Shown here piece after piece: positions 41,822 through 47,514 of a stretch of 47,514 bases of DNA. The stretch is from positions 1-47,514 of the forward strand of contig NZ_JABTYE010000031.1 of assembly GCF_013314895.1 (NCBI RefSeq), in the 5' to 3' direction. The stretch's first letter is position 1; every line of letters starts with the position of its first letter. The position numbers and the translations under genes were made by a program. Under the pieces are notes generated by a model. That model did no database searches. It saw only the letters and a program-made list of their open reading frames with translations, and had not been told where the DNA came from. The stretch is from Cupriavidus gilardii. GTDB taxonomy: Bacteria; Pseudomonadota; Gammaproteobacteria; Burkholderiales; Burkholderiaceae.

Positions 41822-43027
41822 TCAGGCCGCCGCGCGCAGCGGTGCGGCCTGCGTGGCCTGCGCGCCAGCAGCGCCGCTCGCGCCCGTCATCGCCATCGCG
41901 CCGCTGCGCGAGCGTCCCGAGCTCAGATACCCCGCGATCGATTCCTGCGTGACCTCGCCCAGATAGACGCCGTCGCCATCGACCACCGGCAGCCAGCTGG
42001 TGTTGTGCTGGTACATGCGCGACAGCACGATGCGCAGATGCTCGTCGAACGCCGCGGTCGCGGCGAACGGACGCAGCACGTCGCCGCAGACCTGCTTGCC
42101 GGCGGCCGGATTGCGCGCGTCACGGCGCGCCACATAGCCCAGCGCGCGCTGGCCCGGGTCGAGCACTGGCAGATAACGGACGTCGGCATCGTCCATCAGC
42201 GCCAGCGCCTGCGCCAGCGGCATCTGCGGCGTGGCGGTCGCGCCCATGGTGGCGGCATCGCCCGCGCGCACCAGCAGCAGGCGCTTGAGCGTGTTGTCGT
42301 GGCCCACGAACGCCTGTACGAACTCGTCGGCCGGATGCGCCAGCAGCGCGTCCGGATGATCGAACTGGACCAGTTTGCCGGCGCGGAACACCGCGACCTT
42401 GTCGGCCAGCTTGATCGCCTCGTCGATGTCGTGCGAGACCATGATCACGGTCTTGCCCAGTTGCCGCTGCATCTGCAGGAATTCATTCTGGATGCTCTCG
42501 CGGTTGATCGGATCGACGGCGCCGAACGGCTCGTCCATCAGCAGCACCGGCGCGTCGGCAGCGAGCGCGCGAATCACGCCGATGCGCTGCTGCTGACCGC
42601 CCGACAGTTCGCGCGGATAGCGCGTCAGCATCCGGTTCGGATCGAGCTGCACCATCGCCATCAGCTCGCGCGCGCGTTCGCGGCAGCGCTGCTTGTCCCA
42701 GCCCAGCAGGCGCGGCACCACCGTGATGTTCTGCTCGATCGTCATGTTGGGGAACAGGCCGATCTGCTGGATCACGTAGCCGATCTTGCGGCGCAGCGCG
42801 ACCTCGTCGATGCCCGCGGTGTCCTCGCCCTCGATGCGCACGCGGCCCGAGGTCGGCGGGATCAGCCGGTTGATCATCTTCAGCGTGGTGGTCTTGCCGC
42901 AGCCCGACGGGCCGAGGAACACGCAGATCTCGCCGCGCGGCACTGTCAGCGACACCGAGTCGACCGCGCGCACCAGCGCGCCGTCCTTCTGCGTGAACGA
43001 TTTGCTCAGTTGGTCCAGTTCGATCAT
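41822..43027 (-). CDS. Osmoprotectant ABC transporter ATPase with CBS domains (OpuCA/ProV type)
   Basis: 401 residues. Walker A GPSGCGKT at 39-46, signature LSGGQQQR at 141-148, Walker B VLLMDEP at 161-167. After the ATPase core two CBS domains (about 255-310 and 320-375; DVRYLPVLDPGQRALGYV and NTSWLPVVDGDGVYLGEV) act in this family as ionic-strength or regulatory sensors. The last 25 residues are Ala/Gly-rich. It powers import of glycine betaine, choline or similar. ATG 43027 overlaps the permease stop (ATGA). It is the last gene of the operon. Confidence 0.94.
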   Translation of the reverse strand: MIELDQLSKSFTQKDGALVRAVDSVSLTVPRGEICVFLGPSGCGKTTTLKMINRLIPPTSGRVRIEGEDTAGIDEVALRRKIGYVIQQIGLFPNMTIEQNITVVPRLLGWDKQRCRERARELMAMVQLDPNRMLTRYPRELSGGQQQRIGVIRALAADAPVLLMDEPFGAVDPINRESIQNEFLQMQRQLGKTVIMVSHDIDEAIKLADKVAVFRAGKLVQFDHPDALLAHPADEFVQAFVGHDNTLKRLLLVRAGDAATMGATATPQMPLAQALALMDDADVRYLPVLDPGQRALGYVARRDARNPAAGKQVCGDVLRPFAATAAFDEHLRIVLSRMYQHNTSWLPVVDGDGVYLGEVTQESIAGYLSSGRSRSGAMAMTGASGAAGAQATQAAPLRAAA

Positions 43028-43674
43028 GTACGGATTCCTTTGGGCGTCAGCACGCGCTGCAACCATTGCAGGCACACGTCCGCCACGATGGCGAGCAGGC
43101 TGACCAGGACGGCGCCCACCGCGAGTTTGCTCATATTGCTCTGGCTGATCGCTTGCAGGATCAGCACACCGAGACCGCCGGCGCCGATCAGCGCGGCGAT
43201 GGTCGCCACGCCGATGTTCATCACGACCGCGGTGCGCACACCGCCGAGGATCACCGGCACCGCCAGCGGCAGGTCGACCAGCCGCATCCGTTGCCAGGTG
43301 GTCATGCCGATGCCGCGCCCGGCCTCCTGGATGCCGCTGTCGATGCCGGCCAGCGCCACGTAGGTGTTGCGCAGGATCGGCAGCAGCGAATACAGGAACA
43401 CCGCGGTGACGGCCGGCAGATAGCCGAGCGCGTGGCCGAAGCGCGCGAACACCGGGATCATGAGCCCGAACAGCGCGATCGACGGGATCGTCAGCACCAC
43501 CGTGGCCAGCGTCATCATCGGCGTGGCCAGCCAGCGCCAGCGCGTGGCCCGGATGCCCAGCGGCACGCCGATCAGGATCGCCAGCCCGACCGCCGCGCCG
43601 ACCAGCGCGAGATGCTCGCCGGTCATCTTCAGCAGCGTGGGCCAGCTGTGTTGCAGATAGGAAATCAGGTCCAT
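43024..43674 (-). CDS. Osmoprotectant ABC transporter permease (OpuCB/YehW type)
   Basis: 216 residues with about six membrane segments. Contains the BPD permease loop EAGRGIGMTTWQRMRLVDLPLAVPVILGG, which contacts the ATPase. It is 50 bp downstream of the binding-protein gene and overlaps the ATPase start. ATG 43674. Confidence 0.92.
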   Translation of the reverse strand: MDLISYLQHSWPTLLKMTGEHLALVGAAVGLAILIGVPLGIRATRWRWLATPMMTLATVVLTIPSIALFGLMIPVFARFGHALGYLPAVTAVFLYSLLPILRNTYVALAGIDSGIQEAGRGIGMTTWQRMRLVDLPLAVPVILGGVRTAVVMNIGVATIAALIGAGGLGVLILQAISQSNMSKLAVGAVLVSLLAIVADVCLQWLQRVLTPKGIRT

Positions 43675-43724
43675 GGATTGTCCGTGCTTGCCCTTGGTTG
43701 TCCTTGGTTATCCCGGCGCAGGCG

Positions 43725-44648
43725 TCAGATCAGCCCGTGCTGGCGCAGGAAGTCGGCCGCGACGGCATCGACCGGTTTCTGTTCGATGTCGACGCGGTAG
43801 TTCATCTCCGTCATCGACGCGTTGTCGAGCGCCGCGGCCAGCGCGTTCAGCAGCTCGGCCAGTTGCGGATGCGCGTCGAGCACCGCCTTGCGCACCACCG
43901 GCACCGCCTGGTAGGCCGGGAAGAAGCCCTTGTCGTCGCGCAGCAGCACCAGGTCGAAGCCCTTGACGCGGCCATCGGTGGCGTAGACCAGGCCGGTCTC
44001 GACCTGATCGTTGCGCAGCGCGGTGTAGACCAGGCCCGGGTCGAGCTGGATCACGTCGCGCCGCGTCCACGGCAGCCCGTAGGCCGCCTTCAGCGGCTCG
44101 AGGCCATCCGGCCGCGCGGCGAATTCCATGTCGACCGCAAAGGTATGACGCTTGTCCTCGCCGCCGGCGCGGATCTTGTCCGCCAGCTCGGACAGCGAGG
44201 TGACGCCGGCCGCCTCGGCGCGCTGGCGCGGCATCGCCAGCGCATAGGTGTTGTTGATCGTCGAAGGCTGCAGCCACACCAGGCCCTTGGCCGCATCGAG
44301 CGACTTAACGCGGGCGTAGCTCTGCTCGGCATCGAGCTTTTCGTCGACACGGTTGAAGACGATCAGCGCGGTACCGGTGTAATCCCACACGACATCGAGC
44401 TGGCCGCTCTCCATCGCCTGCCGCATCAGCGTGCTGCCCAGCCCGGCGGTCAGCTCGGTGGTGAAGCCCTTGGCGCGCAGATACTGCGAGGTCATCGACG
44501 ACAGGATCAGCTGCTCGGTGAAATTCTTGCCGCCGACGCGCACCGGTGCGGGATCGGCTGCCATCGAAGGGGCGTTCGTCAGCAGCGCGGCGGCACCGAG
44601 CAGCGCGGCCAGCCACGTGCGCGGACGAAGCGATCGCATCAGCGTCAT
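43725..44648 (-). CDS. Osmoprotectant ABC transporter substrate-binding protein (OsmF/OpuCC type)
   Basis: 307 residues. Signal peptide ends near SMA-ADP (residue 31). The mature start PVRVGGKNFTEQLILSSM is characteristic of the OpuAC/OsmX family; GLGSTLMRQAMESGQLDVVWDYTGTAL follows. It binds quaternary ammonium compounds in the periplasm. ATG 44648 has AAGGAG. Gene order permease-binding protein-permease-ATPase recalls YehZYXW. Confidence 0.93.
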   Translation of the reverse strand: MTLMRSLRPRTWLAALLGAAALLTNAPSMAADPAPVRVGGKNFTEQLILSSMTSQYLRAKGFTTELTAGLGSTLMRQAMESGQLDVVWDYTGTALIVFNRVDEKLDAEQSYARVKSLDAAKGLVWLQPSTINNTYALAMPRQRAEAAGVTSLSELADKIRAGGEDKRHTFAVDMEFAARPDGLEPLKAAYGLPWTRRDVIQLDPGLVYTALRNDQVETGLVYATDGRVKGFDLVLLRDDKGFFPAYQAVPVVRKAVLDAHPQLAELLNALAAALDNASMTEMNYRVDIEQKPVDAVAADFLRQHGLI

Positions 44649-44671
44649 GGTGTTCTCCTTGATGTTCCGCT

Positions 44672-45388
44672 TCATGCCGCCAGTCCTCGCCGGCGCAGAT
44701 AGAAGCGTCCGCCCGCGGCGAACAGCGCATCGAGCGCCAGCGCCAGCAGCGCGGTGGCTGCGGCCCCGAGCAGCAGCAGCGACGGGTTGTTCAGGTAGAT
44801 GCCGGGGAAAATCATTTCGCCGAGGCTGTTGGCGCCGATCAGGAACGACAGCGGCACGGTGCCGACATTGATCACCAGGCTGGTGCGCACGCCGGCCAGG
44901 ATCACCGGCATCGCGTTGGGCAGCTCGACCCGCAGCAGGCGCTGGCGCGGCGTCATGCCGATGCCCTTGGCCGCTTCCAGCAGCGCGGGCGGCAGGCCGC
45001 GCAGCCCCTCGCAGGTATTGCGCACGATCGGCAGCAGCGAGGCCAGCCACAGCGCCAGCACCGCGGGCCGCTCGCCGATGCCGAGCACGGCCAGCGACAG
45101 CGCCAGCACCGCCAGCGACGGCACCGTGTTGCCGATATTGAAGATCTGCATCAGGCGGTCGGCCCAGCGCCGCAGCGCCGGCCGCGACAGCAGGATGCCG
45201 GCCGGCACGCCGGTGACCAGCGCCAGCGTCATCGACCACGCCACCAGGCGAAGGTGATCGGCCACGTCGTAAAGCAGGCGTTCGCGGTGCTGGGCGATCG
45301 TGTCGACGCCTACCCAGGCCAGCAGGCCGGCCACGGCCAGCACGACGAAGCCGGCCCAGCCGAGTCCACGCCAGATTCGCAAAGACAT
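44672..45388 (-). CDS. Osmoprotectant ABC transporter permease (OpuCD/YehY type)
   Basis: 238 residues, five to six membrane segments and the permease loop EAAKGIGMTPRQRLLRVELPNAMPVILAG. It is paralogous to the second permease, forming a heterodimeric channel with it. ATG 45388 has GGGAGG. First gene of the operon; a candidate promoter is ~550 bp upstream. Confidence 0.92.
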   Translation of the reverse strand: MSLRIWRGLGWAGFVVLAVAGLLAWVGVDTIAQHRERLLYDVADHLRLVAWSMTLALVTGVPAGILLSRPALRRWADRLMQIFNIGNTVPSLAVLALSLAVLGIGERPAVLALWLASLLPIVRNTCEGLRGLPPALLEAAKGIGMTPRQRLLRVELPNAMPVILAGVRTSLVINVGTVPLSFLIGANSLGEMIFPGIYLNNPSLLLLGAAATALLALALDALFAAGGRFYLRRRGLAA

Positions 45389-45762
45389 CTTTCCTCCCCT
45401 TTCCTCGCGCCGGGCAACGGCGATGCAAGCCGCGACGCGACCGCCGGAGCGGCGCGGCAAGGCGCATCGGCCGCGACGGCGGTCCATGAACGGACGGCGG
45501 CAACGGACCAGCGCGATGGCGAGACCCGAGCGGGGCATGGCGCCATGGCGACGGACCCGGCCGGGTCCAGGCTAGATTGGTGCTGTCCGCCATGACCGGC
45601 GGGATGCCGGCGGACGGACGGTAGGCGCCCATTGCCGCATGAAGGCGAGGCAGATGGGGGCCCGGTGACGGACCGCAGGGCCGCCCGGAACGGGCGGACG
45701 CCAGCGGCCCTGGCGCGGCGCTGCGGGTCGGCGCGGTGCCGGCGTCAGCCGGGCAACGCGCG

Positions 45763-45802
45763 GACGGTCTCAGACGGTCCGTCAAGACGGTCTCAGACGG
45801 TC
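45763..45802. repeat. 17-bp direct repeat in ABC operon leader region
   Basis: GACGGTCTCAGACGGTC occurs at 45763-45779 and 45786-45802 with a 6-bp spacer; each copy itself contains GACGGTC twice. Confidence 0.9.
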
Positions 45803-45946
45803 GTCATGACCTCGCAGGCCAGTGGCAGCGCAAAATTGAAGGTTCCGACGCGCCGCCGGATCAATCGGCCGTGGTCGCGGAATCCGCCGCGGCGAGCGCG
45901 AAGCTCAAGCGGCTAATTTGCAACAACGGATGGCAAAGAGGTCGCT

Positions 45947-45975
45947 ATTCTAACGAACTTCATCGATCTTGTCAC
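45947..45975 (-). promoter_or_regulatory. Minus-strand sigma-70 promoter, likely of the ABC operon
   Basis: On the minus strand GTGACA (complement of 45970-45975), 17 bp, TAGAAT (complement of 45947-45952), each one mismatch from consensus. Transcription would begin near 45940, leaving about 550 nt before the first permease. Confidence 0.62.
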
Positions 45976-46218
45976 CCCGCCTGTCAACCGGCCGTCTTTT
46001 GGCGTCTTTTTGCCGGTTCCGGGGCCGCCCCAAAGGGAGCACCAGGCACCCGGCAAGGCCGCCCGCTGCGTTCCACTTGCGTTCACAAAAGCGCCTTCAT
46101 CATTCCACCGATAGAACGCTCTTTTGCCCTGCCCCCGGCTACCGCTTTCCTGGCAAACCCTTACATTGAGGGGGTACCGCGGCGCGAGTTGCCGCTCAAC
46201 AGGACACAGGAGATCGAC

Positions 46219-47154
46219 ATGGACGCCATCCGTACCGACGACACCATCGCCACCGTCCCGGCCACCGCCGAGGAATCGGTGCATCGCACCCGCAGCATCG
46301 ATCGCGTGGTGCGCGGCATCGCCACCTCCGACGGCGCCGGCGTCAAGCTGACCCGCGTGCTGACGCAGAACCTGCAGCGCCGGCTGGACCCGTTCCTGAT
46401 GCTCGACGCGTTCGGCACCGACCGGGCCGACGACTACATCGGCGGCTTTCCGGCCCACCCGCATCGCGGCTTCGAGACCATCACCTACATGCTGGCCGGC
46501 CGCATGCGCCATCGCGACAGCGCCGGCAACGAGGGCCTGCTGGAGAACGGCGGCGCGCAGTGGATGGTGGCCGGTGCCGGTGTGGTGCATTCGGAGATGC
46601 CGGAACAGCAGGACGGCCGCATGGAGGGCTTCCAGTTGTGGCTGAACCTGCCGGCCAGCGACAAGATGACGGCGCCGTGGTATCGCGACCTGCCGGCCGC
46701 GGCCATCCCCACCGTCGCGCTGCCCAATGGCGCGGTGGTGCGCGTGCTGGCGGGCGCCTCGCACGGCGTGCCGGGCGCGATGACGCGGCCCGTCACCGAG
46801 CCGCTGTATCTCGACGTGGCGCTGCCGGCCGGCCAATCGTTCGCGCAGGCCGTGCCCGCCGGGCATAACGCGTTCGTCTACGTTTATCGGGGCGAAGTCA
46901 GCATCGGCGAGGGCGACGCGCTGGCCGCGCTCGACGCGCAGCGGATGGGCGTGCTGGCCAACGAGGCGGATGCCGACGGCGTGATCGTCAAGGCCACGCA
47001 GGACGCGCGCTTCCTGCTGATCGCCGGCAAGCCGCTGGGCGAGCCGATCGTGCAGTACGGACCGTTCGTGATGAACAGCGAGGCGGAAATTCACCAGGCG
47101 CTGAGCGATTTCCGCGATGGGCGGTTCGAGGGGAAGGTGCAGAGCGCGGGGTGA
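46219..47154 (+). CDS. Pirin family protein
   Basis: 311 residues, two cupin domains. The N-terminal cupin has the metal ligands H80 and H82 (AHPHRGFET) and H124 and E126 (VVHSEMPEQ), matching human pirin's H56, H58, H101 and E103 spacing; GFQLWLNLPASDKM is conserved. The C-terminal cupin (about 205-285) lacks obvious ligands. Bacterial pirins include quercetinases and redox sensors; the role here is open. ATG 46219 has CAGGAG nearby. It stands alone, followed by the terminal repeat region. Confidence 0.92.
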   Translation: MDAIRTDDTIATVPATAEESVHRTRSIDRVVRGIATSDGAGVKLTRVLTQNLQRRLDPFLMLDAFGTDRADDYIGGFPAHPHRGFETITYMLAGRMRHRDSAGNEGLLENGGAQWMVAGAGVVHSEMPEQQDGRMEGFQLWLNLPASDKMTAPWYRDLPAAAIPTVALPNGAVVRVLAGASHGVPGAMTRPVTEPLYLDVALPAGQSFAQAVPAGHNAFVYVYRGEVSIGEGDALAALDAQRMGVLANEADADGVIVKATQDARFLLIAGKPLGEPIVQYGPFVMNSEAEIHQALSDFRDGRFEGKVQSAG

Positions 47155-47170
47155 CGTCGGGCGCGGCGCT

Positions 47171-47462
47171 GCCCTCTCCCCCGACCCCTCTCCCGCAAGC
47201 GGGAGAGGGGAGCAAACCGCCGGCGTGTTGTGATTCAGTGGGCGTCCCCCCTCTCCGCACGCGGCAGACGTAGCAAACCGCCGGCATGTTGCGATTCAGT
47301 GGGTGTTCCCTCTCCGCACGCAGCAGACGTAGCAAACCGCCGGCGTGTTGCGATTCAGTGGGTGTTCCCTCTCCACGCGGGAGAGGGAGCAAACCGCCGG
47401 TATGTTGGGACTCAGTGGGTGTTCTCCCTCTCCCGCTTGCGGGAGAGGGCCGGGGAGAGGGC
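47171..47462. repeat. Four ~59-bp tandem units inside a REP-like element
   Basis: Units begin with AGCAAACCGCCGG at 47211, 47272, 47331 and 47388 (spacing 61, 59, 57) and contain GATTCAGTGGG (the last copy GACTCAGTGGG). The array is flanked by perfect palindromes CCCCTCTCCCGC-AA-GCGGGAGAGGGG (47185-47210) and CCCTCTCCCGC-TT-GCGGGAGAGGG (47426-47449) and outer arms GCCCTCTCCCC (47171) and GGGGAGAGGGC (to 47462). No gene seen from here to the window end. Confidence 0.88.
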
Positions 47463-47514
47463 AGCCTCCGCAATCGCACAGCCTACCCGTTCCCCCCCAC
47501 CGCCTCCGCCACCC

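Larger units (their letters stand above)
45389..46218. other. 830-bp divergent intergenic region, no gene seen
   Basis: Between the ABC operon and pirin. Open frames here are Arg/Pro-rich without ribosome sites, so I call none. It holds the minus-strand promoter at 45947-45975, a direct repeat of GACGGTCTCAGACGGTC at 45763-45779 and 45786-45802, an inverted AACCGGC/GCCGGTT pair (45986-45992, 46012-46018) and two CGTCTTTT copies between those arms. An unannotated small RNA is possible. Confidence 0.6.

Noticed and set aside
45389..45785. N-terminal extension of the ABC operon frames, or a separate gene in the leader
   Set aside because: Frames are open only because of GC content, rich in Arg and Pro, without ribosome sites; the true starts have GGGAGG or AAGGAG.
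45389..46218. Known riboswitch upstream of the ABC operon or pirin
   Set aside because: I could not recognise a conserved riboswitch core; only simple repeats are evident.
47171..47462. CRISPR array
   Set aside because: Units are near-identical over their whole length with no unique spacers, and no cas gene is present.

Overview
The window is a high-GC chromosomal segment of a betaproteobacterium, most likely order Burkholderiales and close to Cupriavidus/Ralstonia. That placement is inferred from the block yicC-gmk-rpoZ-spoT next to greB and a tRNA-Arg, the rph-rdgB-hemW operon, a Burkholderiales-type porin, a Bug-family periplasmic protein, and DUF2917 beside a MocR regulator. Most genes are core metabolism or translation. 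I see no integrase, transposase, prophage, CRISPR array or plasmid gene.

Layout. 1-2.7 kb: end of puuE, uraD (purine/allantoin breakdown), a porin and a small CxxC protein. 2.8-6.3 kb (minus): NADP-type malic enzyme maeB and a DUF4136 lipoprotein. 6.5-10.4 kb: pepN and fbp. 10.5-12.9 kb: two mutually similar unknown proteins on either side of a tRNA-Thr(CGU), then an unknown lipoprotein. 13-22.1 kb: DUF342/FapA protein, a Methyltransf_32-like methyltransferase, a DUF1415 gene coupled to a COG2509 FAD dehydrogenase, a Thr/Ser-type dehydratase, DUF2917 and a divergent MocR regulator, and an LpxO-like hydroxylase. 22.2-25.3 kb: five small unknown genes, initiator tRNA-Met and tRNA-Arg(ACG). 25.4-34.4 kb: greB, the yicC-gmk-rpoZ-spoT operon (minus), the rph-rdgB-hemW operon (plus), a glycine-zipper lipoprotein and tRNA-Ser(UGA).

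34.4-40.7 kb is a compact D-glucarate catabolism locus: gudD and a Bug/TctC binding protein on the minus strand, a FadR-type GntR regulator, then kdgD and an alpha-ketoglutarate semialdehyde dehydrogenase on the plus strand. Together these enzymes would take D-glucarate to 2-oxoglutarate. Operator-like sites sharing the heptamer CTTACGA lie before gntR/gudD and before kdgD. After it come an orphan glycosyltransferase-like gene, a four-gene osmoprotectant (OpuC/YehZYXW-type) ABC transporter operon on the minus strand, and a pirin gene at the right end.

The structure least explained by genes is repeats and hairpins: an 11-copy octamer array between gntR and kdgD; a perfect 15-bp inverted repeat just before the dehydrogenase gene; a 21-bp repeat coding six heptads of a coiled coil; REP-like palindromes at 2.2 kb and at the right end, where four copies of a ~59-bp unit sit between the two halves of one element; and a good minus-strand promoter about 550 bp upstream of the ABC operon. 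I did not find a clear undescribed multi-gene system. The best leads are the paired unknown proteins around tRNA-Thr, the glucarate regulon architecture and the hairpin/repeat elements. Family names are from recognised motifs, not from database searches.
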